Assembly: GCF_024297185.1 (NCBI RefSeq)
Contig: NZ_JANCTD010000001.1
Location: forward strand, 124,001 to 188,000
DNA from: Lewinella sp. JB7
Lineage (GTDB): Bacteria; Bacteroidota; Bacteroidia; Chitinophagales; Saprospiraceae
Direction of reading: 5' to 3'
Length of the DNA: 64,000 bases
Within the stretch, counting starts at the first letter, position 1. Each line of letters opens with the position of its first letter. A program made the position numbers and the translations under genes. Below, piece by piece: positions 44,533-53,867 of this stretch. A model generated the notes under the pieces. It searched no databases, had not been told where the DNA came from, and worked only from the letters and a program-made list of their open reading frames with translations.

Positions 44533-45492
44533 ATGCCCCACCACCCCCGCCTGACTCCCATGAACGACAAGGTGACCCTCCTGTCGCTCACCAAAAGTAT
44601 GTACCTGAGCGAGCAGATTGCCGAGGCCTACGGCCATCCGCTGGGGCAGTTTCGGGTCAGCCGGTTCAGCGACGGGGAGATGCAGCCCATCATCGAGGAG
44701 TCGGTGCGCGGAGAATACGTTTTCATCATCGGCAGCACCTTCCAGCCCAGCGATAATTTAATGGAAATGCTGCTCACCATCGACGCCGCCCGGCGCGCAT
44801 CGGCCGGTTACGTCTGCGCCGTAATTCCCTACTTCGGCTACGCCCGTCAGGACCGTAAGGACCGGCCCCGCGTACCCATCAGCGCCAAGCTCATCGCCAA
44901 CCTGCTCGAAGCGGCGGGGGTCGACCGCATCATGACCCTCGATTTTCACGCCGATCAGATCCAGGGATTCTTCGACATTCCCGTCGATCACCTCCAGAGT
45001 CAGGCGATATACATTCCTTACTTTCAGGAGCAGGATATGAGCAATGTGATCTTCGCCAGTCCCGACATGGGAGGGGTGAAACGCGCCCGCGCCTACGCCA
45101 AGCACTTTGCCCGCGATATGGTCATCTGCGATAAGTACCGCAAGCGGGCCAACGAGATCGCGGGTATGACCCTGATCGGTGACGTGACGGGCGGCGACGT
45201 GATCCTGGTCGACGACCTGGTCGACACCGCCGGTACCCTCTGCCGGGCCGCCGATCTGATCATGGAAAAGGGTGCTCGCTCCGTCCGCGCCATCGCCACC
45301 CACCCCATGCTCAGCGGCAACGCCTACCGCAACATCGAGAACAGCCAGCTGACCGAGCTCATCGTGTCGGATACCATCCCGCTGAAGGAGTCCTCCGAAA
45401 AGATCAAGGTGCTCAGCTCCAGCGACCTCTTCGCCACGGCCATCCAGAATACGCACAACAACGAGAGCATCTCCGCCCTTTTCGTCAACTAG
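44533..45492 (+). CDS. prs: Ribose-phosphate pyrophosphokinase
   Basis: This protein is 319 residues from the first ATG, or 310 from the ATG at 44560, which also fits the family start. It makes PRPP from ribose 5-phosphate and ATP for nucleotide, His and Trp synthesis. Visible segments: FSDGEMQPIIEESVRG, YFGYARQDRKDRPRVPISAKL (ATP flexible region), DFHADQIQGFFDIPVDHL and the PRPP-binding loop ILVDDLVDTAGT. The gene is complete with typical length. Confidence 0.95.
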   Translation: MPHHPRLTPMNDKVTLLSLTKSMYLSEQIAEAYGHPLGQFRVSRFSDGEMQPIIEESVRGEYVFIIGSTFQPSDNLMEMLLTIDAARRASAGYVCAVIPYFGYARQDRKDRPRVPISAKLIANLLEAAGVDRIMTLDFHADQIQGFFDIPVDHLQSQAIYIPYFQEQDMSNVIFASPDMGGVKRARAYAKHFARDMVICDKYRKRANEIAGMTLIGDVTGGDVILVDDLVDTAGTLCRAADLIMEKGARSVRAIATHPMLSGNAYRNIENSQLTELIVSDTIPLKESSEKIKVLSSSDLFATAIQNTHNNESISALFVN

Positions 45493-45520
45493 CCCGTGGG
45501 CCGGATGGTTAATTAAGGGC

Positions 45521-48500
45521 ATGCCCGCACGCAAACTTTACGACTACAACGCCGATTTTCGCGCCGAACTCGCCCGCCTCAATCCCGGTCAGCGGGCCGC
45601 CGTCGAAGCCATCGAAGGGCCCGTCATGGTGCTGGCCGGACCCGGTACCGGCAAAACCCACCTGCTCGCCGCCCGCATCGGAAACATCCTGCTAAAAACA
45701 GATGCCGGCGCCCACAACATTCTCTGCCTGACCTTCACCGATGCCGGCGTAAAGGCCATGCGCCAGCGCTTGCTACAATTCATCGGTCCGGAGGCTCACC
45801 GGGTAAGCATTAATACGTTCCACAGCTTCTGTAGTAGCGTGATCCAGAACAATCTGCACTACTTCGGACGCCCCGGTCTGGAGCCACTGTCGGAGCTGGA
45901 GCGTATTCGCATTATCCGGGAACTGCTGGACGGCCTCCCCCAGACGGACCCCTTACGGCTCGGCTACCACGAAGCTTACCATTACGAAGACCACCTCCAG
46001 GACCTCTTTGCCCAAATGAAGGCCGAGAACTGGACGGAGGACGATCTACGGCAACGCATCGAGCGCTACGTTGCCGGACTGGAGGAACATCCGGATTTCA
46101 TCTACCGGCGGAAGTACAAGGACAAGCAGAAGGGCGACCCCCACGTCGGTAAGATCGCCGAAGAGCGGCTACGCATGGATAAGCTGGCGAGTGGAGTAGC
46201 TCTGTTCTCCCGTTACCAAGACATGCTCAGACGGCAACGCCGCTACGACTACGGCGATATGATCGGGTGGGTTCTACGGGCCTTCCACGATCATCCGAGC
46301 CTGCTCCGGAGTTATCAGGAGCGCTACCGCTACCTGCTAGTCGACGAATTCCAGGATACCAACGGCAGCCAGGACCGCATCATCCGTCACCTCACCGATT
46401 ACTGGGAAAATCCCAACGTCTTTATCGTAGGCGACGACGATCAGGCGATCTATGAGTTCCAGGGAGCGCGCCTGAATGCCATGGTCGATTTTCACAATCG
46501 CTACGCGCGCGACCTCACCGTCGTTACCCTCAACGAAAATTACCGCAGCACCCAGGCCATTCTCGACGGCGCCGACGCTATCATCACCCGCAATACGCTT
46601 CGCATCGGGGATCGGCTGCCGGAACGGCAAATCGACAAACGGCTCAGTAGCAACCAACAAGCGGGCGGGGACGCAGGAGCCGTGCCGGACCCGGAAAAAA
46701 GCCGTGACGTCCGGTACCTGGCCTTCACCGACCACCGGCAGGAAACGGGCTACGTTGTTAATCAATTGCAGCACTGGCACGACGCGGGCGTTCCCTGGTC
46801 CGAGATGGCCGTGATCTACGCCAAACACAGTCAGGCCGAGCTGCTGCGTCACCTGCTGGAACGGGCGGGTATTCCTTACCGCAGTAAGCGTCGGCCCAAT
46901 GTCCTCGACGGCCGGCCGGTACGCCAGCTGCGGGAATTGCTCCGCTACCTGCAGGCGGAACACGAGCGGCCGGGAACGGGGGAGTACTTGCTCTACCGGA
47001 TTTTGCACTTTCGCTGCTTCGGTCTGCATCCCCACGATCTTGCCGTGATCAACCTGGGGCGGCTGGACACCCTCGACCGGGAGGGCCGCCTCCCCAGCTG
47101 GCGGGAGTACCTGCGGCAGTCGGAGCTCTACCCCTACGGACTGGAAGCCCCCGCGGAGATCCGCCGGGTGGCGGACTGGCTGGAGGAAGGTATCGGACTG
47201 GTCGGAAGCCTTACCCTACCGGAATTCGTGGAATGGGTGCTGAACGGATCGGGGCTGCTGGCCGCCGTCCTCCGGGATCCGAACCGGGCGGAACTGCTGC
47301 AACACGTGGCCACCTTTACCGACTTCGTCCTGCGGGAAATTGCCCGCCGACCACGTCTGACGCTGACCGATCTTCTCGACACTCTCGTGCAGATGGACGG
47401 CAACCGCATCGAACTGCCGCTACGTTCCCACCTGGACCAGGCGGATGCGGTTCTGCTGGTAACCGCCCATAGCGCGAAGGGGCTGGAATTCGAAAAAGTA
47501 TGGATGCTCGACTGCTCCGAAAAGGCCTGGGGACCCGGAAGCGGGCGCGCCAGTAGTCGGTTTAAACTTCCGGATACGCTGACTTATGCCGGTACGGAAG
47601 ATGAGGAGGAGGCACGCCGGCGATTGTTTTTCGTGGCCCTCACCCGGGCGCGTAGCGAGGTGGTCCTATCCTGTGCGGAGCTGAGTAGTAAGGATAAATT
47701 GCAACAACACGTCGTTTTCGTCGATGAGCTGATCGAAGCCGGTGGGGTGGAAGCACGCGACGCCAATCTGGATGCGGATACCCTGGCGGAATTGGCGTAC
47801 CTGCAACTGCAACCTAAGGATCGAGCCCGCTTTCCCGTGCTGGAACGCGCCGCCATCGCGGAGTTGCTGGTAGATTTCCGGCTAAGCGTGAGCGCACTCT
47901 ACGCATATCTGGATTGTCCACTGCGCTTCTACTACGAAAAATTGCTCCGGGTGCCGGACCGCGAGCGCGAACGCACCGTCTACGGATCGGCATTACACGA
48001 GGCGCTTCAGGATTATTTCCTGCGTATGAAGCGCGATCCCGCCCACGTCTTTCCCAGCCGGGAAGAACTGATCTACAACTTCGAAATTGCCCTCGGCAAA
48101 CGCCGCGGAATGCTCACCGTGAAGGGTTACGCCAGCCGGCTAGAACGTGGCCGACGGGAGCTGGCCACGTACTACGACCGCTACCACAAATCGTGGGTGC
48201 AGGAGGTCGAGATCGAGTACCGGATCCAGAATGCCGAAGTGGACGGCATCCCCCTGACCGGCATCATCGACCGGATCGACGTGATCAACGATGCCTACGT
48301 ACGAGTGGTGGATTATAAAACGAGCACCGGCGGGACCGGTAAGCTGCGCCGTCCCGGAGAAAAGAACCCCCACGGCGGTGACTACTGGCGGCAGCTCACC
48401 TTCTACAAATTGCTGTACGATAACCGCCCCGGCAATCTCCGGCGGGTGCGGGAAGGCCGCATCAGTTACCTGCTCACGAACCCGGACGGAGAACAGGCGG

Positions 48501-48700
48501 AGGAGCGCCTTGAGTTGCTGCAGAAGGATACGGATGCGCTGCGTGCCATCCTCCGAACCGTCTGGGACGCCATTCAGGATCAGCAGTTTACGGGCTGCGG
48601 CAAGCCGGACTGCGAGTGGTGTCGCTTCGTCCGTGACCTCAGCGACGAAGTTCCCCTAAAGCACACCGAGGAAGTATATGGCCTTGACGACCCCACGTAG
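45521..48700 (+). CDS. UvrD/PcrA-type helicase fused to a Fe-S PD-(D/E)XK nuclease
   Basis: This is a 1059-residue SF1A helicase. Motifs are AGPGTGKT (Walker A, about 38-45), LLVDEFQDTN (II), VGDDDQAIYEFQGA (III), LNENYRST (IV), VTAHSAKGLEFE (V) and FFVALTRAR (VI). The C-terminal ~270 residues form an AddB/Cas4-like nuclease: His826 in GSALHEAL, Asp931 and Lys933 in VVDYKTS, with four cysteines (799, 1026, 1031, 1034) placed to hold a 4Fe-4S cluster. A role in double-strand-break end processing is likely. It begins 28 bases after prs. The TAG stop is inside the first copy of a palindromic repeat. Confidence 0.85.
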   Translation: MPARKLYDYNADFRAELARLNPGQRAAVEAIEGPVMVLAGPGTGKTHLLAARIGNILLKTDAGAHNILCLTFTDAGVKAMRQRLLQFIGPEAHRVSINTFHSFCSSVIQNNLHYFGRPGLEPLSELERIRIIRELLDGLPQTDPLRLGYHEAYHYEDHLQDLFAQMKAENWTEDDLRQRIERYVAGLEEHPDFIYRRKYKDKQKGDPHVGKIAEERLRMDKLASGVALFSRYQDMLRRQRRYDYGDMIGWVLRAFHDHPSLLRSYQERYRYLLVDEFQDTNGSQDRIIRHLTDYWENPNVFIVGDDDQAIYEFQGARLNAMVDFHNRYARDLTVVTLNENYRSTQAILDGADAIITRNTLRIGDRLPERQIDKRLSSNQQAGGDAGAVPDPEKSRDVRYLAFTDHRQETGYVVNQLQHWHDAGVPWSEMAVIYAKHSQAELLRHLLERAGIPYRSKRRPNVLDGRPVRQLRELLRYLQAEHERPGTGEYLLYRILHFRCFGLHPHDLAVINLGRLDTLDREGRLPSWREYLRQSELYPYGLEAPAEIRRVADWLEEGIGLVGSLTLPEFVEWVLNGSGLLAAVLRDPNRAELLQHVATFTDFVLREIARRPRLTLTDLLDTLVQMDGNRIELPLRSHLDQADAVLLVTAHSAKGLEFEKVWMLDCSEKAWGPGSGRASSRFKLPDTLTYAGTEDEEEARRRLFFVALTRARSEVVLSCAELSSKDKLQQHVVFVDELIEAGGVEARDANLDADTLAELAYLQLQPKDRARFPVLERAAIAELLVDFRLSVSALYAYLDCPLRFYYEKLLRVPDRERERTVYGSALHEALQDYFLRMKRDPAHVFPSREELIYNFEIALGKRRGMLTVKGYASRLERGRRELATYYDRYHKSWVQEVEIEYRIQNAEVDGIPLTGIIDRIDVINDAYVRVVDYKTSTGGTGKLRRPGEKNPHGGDYWRQLTFYKLLYDNRPGNLRRVREGRISYLLTNPDGEQAEERLELLQKDTDALRAILRTVWDAIQDQQFTGCGKPDCEWCRFVRDLSDEVPLKHTEEVYGLDDPT

Positions 48701-48870
48701 CGACGGCTTGAGCCGTCACGCTGTACCTCACGTGTAGCGCCGGCTTGAGCCGTCGAACTGTACCTAACGTGTAGCGACGGCTTGAGCCGTCACGCTGTCA
48801 TATGGATAAGCAGCCGAACGGCTAAAGCCATCGCTACAGAAAAGCCGAACGGCTAAAGCCGTCGCTACAG
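48696..48870. repeat. REP-like cluster: three direct and two inverted palindromes
   Basis: Three copies of GTAGCG(A/C)CGGCTTGAGCCGTC start at 48697, 48738 and 48774. Two inverted copies (GGCTAAAGCC(A/G)TCGCTAC) end at 48836 and 48868. Each core, GACGGCT-TG-AGCCGTC, is a hairpin. The outermost copies provide the TAG stop codons of both convergent neighbouring genes. Confidence 0.85.
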
Positions 48871-49506
48871 GAAGGGATTTTCCCGCCGTTCCTCCCCGAT
48901 CGTCGTCGCGGGTCCGTGCCCCGGATAGACCACCGTTTCATCGGCCAGCGGCATCAGCTTGGTCAGGATCGAGCCGATCAGCGCGTCGTGATCGCCCAGT
49001 GGCAGGTCGGTGCGTCCGATCGACCGACGGAACAGTACGTCGCCCGCGATTACGTAGCCTTCCTTACGGTTGTAAAAACAGATGCTGCCGGGAGAATGGC
49101 CGGGACAGAAGAGCACCTCGAAACTATTCTCTCCCAAACGGACGGTATCTCCTTCGTGAATGAAGTAGTCCGGGGCGGGGGAGGGCGTCATGGGGGGTAT
49201 GCCGTATGCCTGGACGATCATGGGCGCCGCCTCCAGCACTTGTTCCTCCAGGGGGTGAATGCCCAGTTGCAATCCATACTGCTGCACTACGAAAGCGTTG
49301 CCGAACACGTGATCGAAGTGACAGTGGGTGTTGATAAGCTTTACGGGTTTCAAACCAAGTCGATCGATGGTCGCTACCAGTTCGCGTTCCTCGGCCGGGG
49401 TGAAGCAGCCGGGGTCGAAAATGATGGCTTCCTTGGTGTCGGTATCGTAGACGAGGTAGGTGTTTTCCTGAACGGGATTTTGGGTGAGGCTGACGACGGT
49501 GGTCAT
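48865..49506 (-). CDS. Metallo-beta-lactamase-fold hydrolase (glyoxalase II-like)
   Basis: This 213-residue enzyme has the metal motif THCHFDH (HxHxDH), the later ligands in CPGHSPGS and AGDVLFR, and the last His in YPGHGP. The short form without the C-terminal helical domain is typical of YcbL/glyoxalase II-like thioesterases in bacteria. It probably hydrolyses a thioester such as S-lactoylglutathione or a bacillithiol-type adduct; the substrate is not certain. The stop codon lies inside a palindromic repeat copy. Confidence 0.85.
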   Translation of the reverse strand: MTTVVSLTQNPVQENTYLVYDTDTKEAIIFDPGCFTPAEERELVATIDRLGLKPVKLINTHCHFDHVFGNAFVVQQYGLQLGIHPLEEQVLEAAPMIVQAYGIPPMTPSPAPDYFIHEGDTVRLGENSFEVLFCPGHSPGSICFYNRKEGYVIAGDVLFRRSIGRTDLPLGDHDALIGSILTKLMPLADETVVYPGHGPATTIGEERRENPFL

Positions 49507-49536
49507 GGATCGTAGTTCGGTTGGGGTTTAACGAAG

Positions 49537-49585
49537 AACGGCAGACCGACCGGCAATCCGGAGAATGCCAGGCGGGTCTGCCGTT
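49537..49585 (-). other. Inverted repeat downstream of rho
   Basis: AACGGCAGACC (49537-49547) and GGTCTGCCGTT (49575-49585) can form an 11-bp stem with a 27-base loop. There is only a weak T-rich stretch on either side. It may be a processing or partial terminator site for rho, whose stop is 66 bases upstream in minus-strand order. Confidence 0.35.
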
Positions 49586-49650
49586 TGCTGAAAAATGGTG
49601 CTCCCGCGTTCCCGCCAGAGCAGGGCCGCGTGCACGTACGGAGGATCGGC

Positions 49651-51624
49651 CTAGCTGTTCATGGTTGCCAGGAATTCCTCGTTGCTGGTGGTATTCTTCA
49701 TGTGGCGCATCAGGAACTGGAAGGCTTCCTCCGGTTTCATGTCGGCCAAGTGGTTGCGTAGGATGAACATCCGCTGCAGGACGTCGCGGTCAAGCAAAAG
49801 ATCGTCGCGGCGGGTGCTGGAACGGGTGAAGTCGATGCTGGGGTACATCCGCTTGTTGGCCAGCTGGCGGTCGAGTTGAAGTTCCATGTTACCGGTACCC
49901 TTGAATTCCTCGAAAATAACCTGGTCCATTTTGGAGCCGGTATCGATGAGGGCGGTCGCCAGGATGGTCAGCGAGCCACCGCCGTCGATGTTACGGGCGG
50001 CGCCGAAGAACTTCTTGGGTTTCTGCAGGGCGTTAGCCTCCACACCACCGGAAAGCACCTTGCCGGAACTGGGTTGTACGGTGTTGTAGGCACGCGCCAG
50101 ACGGGTGATGGAGTCCAGCAGAATACAGACGTCGTGGCCGCTCTCTACCAGGCGCTTCGATTTTTCGAGAACGACGTTGGCCACGCGAACGTGGTTCTCC
50201 GCCGGTTCGTCGAAGGTGGAGCTGATGACCTCGGCCTTTACGCTGCGCTTCATGTCGGTGACTTCCTCGGGGCGCTCGTCTACGAGCAGAACGATGAGGT
50301 AGGTCTCGGGGTGGTTCTTGGCAATGGCGTTGGCCACGTCCTTAAGCAGGAAGGTCTTACCGGATTTGGGCTGGGCGACGATGAGTCCCCGTTGTCCTTT
50401 ACCGATGGGCGCGAAGAGGTCCACTAAACGCATGCCGTAGTCCTTACCGTGGGTGGAGCCGGAGAGCGTGAACTTCTCGGTCGGGAACTGGGCGGTCAGG
50501 TAGTCGAAGGGAACGCGGTCACGAATGTCCTTCGGGTCGAAGCCGTTGATCTTTTCGACGTCGAGCAGGGCGAAGTACTTCTCGCCTTCCTTGGGGGGCT
50601 TGACGGGACCACGCAGGGTGTCGCCGGTACGGAGGCCGAACGACTTGACCTGCTGCTGGCTGACGTACACGTCGTCGGGGCTGGTCATGTAGTTGTAGTC
50701 CGGCGACCGGAGGAAACCATAGCCGTCGGGCATCATTTCCAGGATACCCGTGGCGCTGATGATGCCGTCGAGTTTGTACTCCGGTTGGCCGCCGCGACGG
50801 TTTTCGTTGCGGTTGCTGTTGCCGCGGTCACCGCCGCGGTCGTTGCTCCGATCGTTCCGTTGCTGGGGCTGATCGTCGTTGCGGGGGCTCCGACGCTCGT
50901 TGTTTCCTCCTCCCCGGCGGTTGCTGTCGTCGCGTTCCTCTACGCGGCCGCGATTGCCGTAGCGGTCGTTGCGTTGCTGTTGCTGCTGATCGTCGTTGTT
51001 GTCACCGCCCCGTCCGCGGCCACGGCCGCGATTGTCCTGACCGTCGTCGGACTTTTCGTTGTTACGGTTGCGATTACCGTCCTGCTTGTCGTCGGACTTT
51101 TCGTTGCGGCTGCCGCGGTCATCCTTCTGGGAAGAAGATTCCTCGCGCATGCTGCGGCGGCCCCGGCTGCGGCCACGGGTGGGTTTGTCGTCGTCGGATT
51201 TACCGGACTCGCGGTTGTTGTTTTTGTTATCGTCGTCGCCGTCGTTATCGTCCTTATGGTTGGAGCGGCCGCGGCCCCGTACGGGGCGTTTGGGCTCGTC
51301 GGAGGTATCGGCGGAATTGTTGTTGCGGCTGCTGCGGCGGCCCCGGCTGCGGCCGGATTTTTCGTCTTTCTCTTCCTCGGCGGATTCCTCGTTCTTACGG
51401 GCGGCGGATGCGGCGGCGGCGGCGCGGCGGTTGGGTACGCGGTCGGTATCGGAGGCGGCCGGCGGTTCGCTGACGCTCTCGGTACCCTTCACGGCCTGCT
51501 GTTCGAGCAGGGTGAGGATGAGATCTTGTTTGTTGAGCTTTTTGTAGGACTTGAGGCCAAGTTTTTCTGCATAGTCCCTTAATTCGGGAACCAGCATGCT
51601 CTGTAGTTGCGCTATGCTAAACAT
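49651..51624 (-). CDS. rho: Transcription termination factor Rho with a long disordered insertion
   Basis: This 657-residue Rho has the N-terminal helical Rho-N domain at 1-45 ([20 protein letters not shown]) and a low-complexity Arg/Asp/Asn/Gly/Ser/Gln-rich segment at about 46-281 with many RGRGR, RGG and NDR words. The cold-shock-like RNA-binding domain follows ([12 protein letters not shown]), then the ATPase with Walker [11 protein letters not shown] and Walker [15 protein letters not shown]. coli Rho is 419 residues and lacks the insertion. Such insertions are known in Bacteroidota Rho and are reported to promote phase separation. The ATPase core is complete, so it should be active. Confidence 0.95.
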   Translation of the reverse strand: MFSIAQLQSMLVPELRDYAEKLGLKSYKKLNKQDLILTLLEQQAVKGTESVSEPPAASDTDRVPNRRAAAAASAARKNEESAEEEKDEKSGRSRGRRSSRNNNSADTSDEPKRPVRGRGRSNHKDDNDGDDDNKNNNRESGKSDDDKPTRGRSRGRRSMREESSSQKDDRGSRNEKSDDKQDGNRNRNNEKSDDGQDNRGRGRGRGGDNNDDQQQQQRNDRYGNRGRVEERDDSNRRGGGNNERRSPRNDDQPQQRNDRSNDRGGDRGNSNRNENRRGGQPEYKLDGIISATGILEMMPDGYGFLRSPDYNYMTSPDDVYVSQQQVKSFGLRTGDTLRGPVKPPKEGEKYFALLDVEKINGFDPKDIRDRVPFDYLTAQFPTEKFTLSGSTHGKDYGMRLVDLFAPIGKGQRGLIVAQPKSGKTFLLKDVANAIAKNHPETYLIVLLVDERPEEVTDMKRSVKAEVISSTFDEPAENHVRVANVVLEKSKRLVESGHDVCILLDSITRLARAYNTVQPSSGKVLSGGVEANALQKPKKFFGAARNIDGGGSLTILATALIDTGSKMDQVIFEEFKGTGNMELQLDRQLANKRMYPSIDFTRSSTRRDDLLLDRDVLQRMFILRNHLADMKPEEAFQFLMRHMKNTTSNEEFLATMNS

Positions 51625-51836
51625 CTATTGGGATAGTACGTAAGGGGGGGTGGTAGAGAAGGCGGCGTTCCCAATGATCGGGAGGTGCCAAGTGAGAATT
51701 AGGAAACCGATGGTTAAGGGCGGGCTTCCCGAGCGGAAGCGTAGAATAGGCCCTTGGTGCGGAAAGGATGAAAGTCGACCGGCGGGAAGGGCAGAAATGC
51801 CACCTCCAAGGTCTGCGCGCGGAATCGCTTGCCCCA

Positions 51837-51844
51837 CAAAGCTA
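51837..51844 (-). promoter_or_regulatory. Putative -7 box of rho
   Basis: TAGCTTTG on the minus strand matches the -7 consensus perfectly; it would give a leader of about 205 bases. No clear -33 TTG is seen. Confidence 0.35.
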
Positions 51845-51956
51845 CAACCTAATTTCGGAATGTGCTGTGCCGGCGGCGACCGCTCTGCAACTAAATACAT
51901 CTGTCGTAGCATATTGTTCGGCGGGGGAGCTACTTCGGGGTCCTTTTCCGGCTACT

Positions 51957-51964
51957 TACCTTTG
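51957..51964 (+). promoter_or_regulatory. -7 box of serS
   Basis: TACCTTTG is a perfect match, 20 bases upstream of the serS ATG. Confidence 0.55.
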
Positions 51965-51984
51965 GCCCCTCAAACAACGTAATT

Positions 51985-53268
51985 ATGCTACAGGTACAAA
52001 CATTGCGCGACGAACGCGACCGGGTACTCACCGGACTGGAAAAGCGCAATATCCCGGACGCGGCCGCGAAGATCGATGAGATTACGGGCCTGGACGACCG
52101 CCGCAAGGAACTGCAGGCGCGCAACGACGCACTACTGGCGGAGCGCAACCAACTCTCGCGGGAGATCGGGGACCTGTTTAAATCCGGAAAAAAAGAAGAA
52201 GCCGGTACCCTCCGCGACCGGGTCAACACCATCAAGGAAGAGTCGGCCACCACGGAAACCGCTCTCGCCGAGGTGCTGGTCGAACTCGACGACCGGCTCG
52301 TGCAACTGCCCAATGTGCCCCACGAACTGGTCCCGGCCGGCGCCACGCCGGAAGACAACGAGGTATACCGGGAGTATGCGGGGGAGCTCCCCACCCTGAG
52401 CGATGACGCCAAGCCCCACTGGGAACTGGCCGAGGAGTACGGCATCTTCAGCCTCGAGCTCGGTGTACGCACCACGGGTAGCGGCTTCCCGGTCTTTACC
52501 GGTCAGGGCGCTCGTCTGCAACGCGCCCTCGTAAATTTATTCCTGGACCGAAATACCGCCGCGGGCTACACCGAGTACGCTCCGCCCCTGCTGGTCAATG
52601 AGGACACCGCCCGCGCCACCGGCCAGCTTCCCGACAAGGAGGGGCAGATGTACCACGTGCAAACCGATGACCTTTACCTGATCCCCACCGCCGAAGTGCC
52701 CCTCACCAATCTCTACCGCGGCGACCTGCTCGAACCCGATCAGCTCCCCGTACGGCTCACCGGCTATACCCCCTGCTTCCGGCGGGAGGCGGGCAGCTAC
52801 GGCAGCCACGTGCGCGGGCTCAACCGGGTGCACCAGTTCGATAAGGTGGAGATCGTACAGGTGACCACCCCCGAAGAGAGCTACGCCAAACTCGACGAAA
52901 TGGTGGCCCACGTCGGCGGTCTGCTCGACGAGCTCCGGCTGCCCTACCGGATCCTGCGCCTCTGCGGCGGCGACATGGGCTTTACTTCCGCCATGACCTT
53001 CGATTTCGAAGTGTGGAGCGCCGCCCAAAAGCGCTGGCTGGAAGTGAGCTCGGTCTCGAATTTCGAAACCTTCCAGAGCAACCGCCTCAAACTACGCTAC
53101 CGTACCGAGCGGGGCACCCAGCTCGTCCATACCCTCAACGGCAGCGCGCTGGCCCTGCCACGCATCATTGCCGCCCTGCTGGAGAACAACCAAAGCCAGG
53201 AGGGTATTCTACTTCCGGAAGTGCTGCATCCCTACGTCGGGACGGACCGGCTGCAACGAATTAATTAA
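51985..53268 (+). CDS. serS: Serine--tRNA ligase
   Basis: This 427-residue class II synthetase is of normal length. The N-terminal long antiparallel coiled coil (about 30-105) contacts the long variable arm of tRNA-Ser. The catalytic domain has LIPTAEVPLTN, PCFRREAGSYG (motif 2), HQFDKVEIVQV and LNGSALALPRIIAALLENNQ (motif 3). It is followed by frr after 35 bases, in which frr has its own promoter box. Confidence 0.96.
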   Translation: MLQVQTLRDERDRVLTGLEKRNIPDAAAKIDEITGLDDRRKELQARNDALLAERNQLSREIGDLFKSGKKEEAGTLRDRVNTIKEESATTETALAEVLVELDDRLVQLPNVPHELVPAGATPEDNEVYREYAGELPTLSDDAKPHWELAEEYGIFSLELGVRTTGSGFPVFTGQGARLQRALVNLFLDRNTAAGYTEYAPPLLVNEDTARATGQLPDKEGQMYHVQTDDLYLIPTAEVPLTNLYRGDLLEPDQLPVRLTGYTPCFRREAGSYGSHVRGLNRVHQFDKVEIVQVTTPEESYAKLDEMVAHVGGLLDELRLPYRILRLCGGDMGFTSAMTFDFEVWSAAQKRWLEVSSVSNFETFQSNRLKLRYRTERGTQLVHTLNGSALALPRIIAALLENNQSQEGILLPEVLHPYVGTDRLQRIN

Positions 53269-53277
53269 GGCAGTGCT

Positions 53278-53285
53278 TACTTTTG
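53278..53285 (+). promoter_or_regulatory. -7 box of frr
   Basis: TACTTTTG matches the consensus, 18 bases upstream of the frr ATG at 53304. It lies between serS and frr. Confidence 0.5.
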
Positions 53286-53303
53286 CGCCAAAGCGAAGAA
53301 ACA

Positions 53304-53867
53304 ATGGAAGATCTACTCAGCGACCAGCTTGAAGAATCGAAAATGCTCATGGAAGAGGCCATCGAGCACCTCGAACGCGAACTCGTCAAAGTGCGTACCG
53401 GTAAGGCCAGTCCGGCCATGCTGCACGGCATTATGGTGAACTACTACGGCGTGCCGACCCCCATCAACCAGACGTCCAGCATCAGCACCGCCGATTCGCG
53501 CACGATCACCATCCAACCCTTCGATAAGTCCAACCTGCCCGCCATCGAGAAGGCGATCTTCGAGGCCAACCTCGGCGTGACCCCCCAGAACGACGGCCAG
53601 CTGATCCGCATCAACGTACCGCCCCTTACCACCGAGCGCCGCCAGCAGCTAGCCAAGGTCGTGAAGGCCGAAGGGGAGGAAGCTAAGATCTCCATCCGCA
53701 ACGCCCGCCGCGACGCCATGGAAAGTATCCGTAAGGAAGTGAAGAACGGTTACCCCGAGGACGCCGGTAAGCGCATGGAGGAGAAGGTGCAAGGCTGGAC
53801 GGACTCCCTGACCAAGCGGGTCGAAGAGGTCGTCGAACACAAGGAGCGGGAAGTAATGACCCTCTAG
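53304..53867 (+). CDS. frr: Ribosome recycling factor
   Basis: This 187-residue protein splits post-termination ribosomes with EF-G. Family segments are HLERELVKVRTGKASPAML, YYGVPTPINQTSSISTAD, LIRINVPPLTTERRQQLAKV and a long C-terminal helix. The length is standard. An in-frame TTG extension of seven codons would overlap the promoter box, so the ATG is preferred. Its TAG stop shares the CTAG palindrome (53864-53867) with the stop of the convergent comEC gene. Confidence 0.96.
   Translation: MEDLLSDQLEESKMLMEEAIEHLERELVKVRTGKASPAMLHGIMVNYYGVPTPINQTSSISTADSRTITIQPFDKSNLPAIEKAIFEANLGVTPQNDGQLIRINVPPLTTERRQQLAKVVKAEGEEAKISIRNARRDAMESIRKEVKNGYPEDAGKRMEEKVQGWTDSLTKRVEEVVEHKEREVMTL

Larger units (their letters stand above)
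51625..51984. other. Intergenic region between divergent rho and serS; C-rich rho leader
   Basis: No gene is supported in these 360 bases. Read as the rho leader (minus strand, from about 51830 to 51625) it is C-rich and G-poor, with runs such as CCACCCCCCC close to the start codon. This kind of composition would suit a Rho-utilisation site and autoregulation. The serS promoter is at the right end. Confidence 0.4.

Noticed and set aside
48696-48870. Possible intrinsic terminators between the convergent genes
   Set aside because: The hairpins are GC-rich, but no T-runs follow any of them; REP-like elements describe them better.
50449-51582. 377-codon plus-strand frame opposite rho, hydrophobic Ala/Val-rich
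   Set aside because: It is the complement of the low-complexity Arg/Asp/Asn segment of Rho, which automatically gives Val/Ala-rich text. It is not a membrane protein.
51625-51912. 95-codon minus-strand frame directly upstream of rho
   Set aside because: No recognisable domain, Pro/Ser-rich composition and no promoter or start context; more likely leader sequence. A leader peptide cannot be fully excluded.
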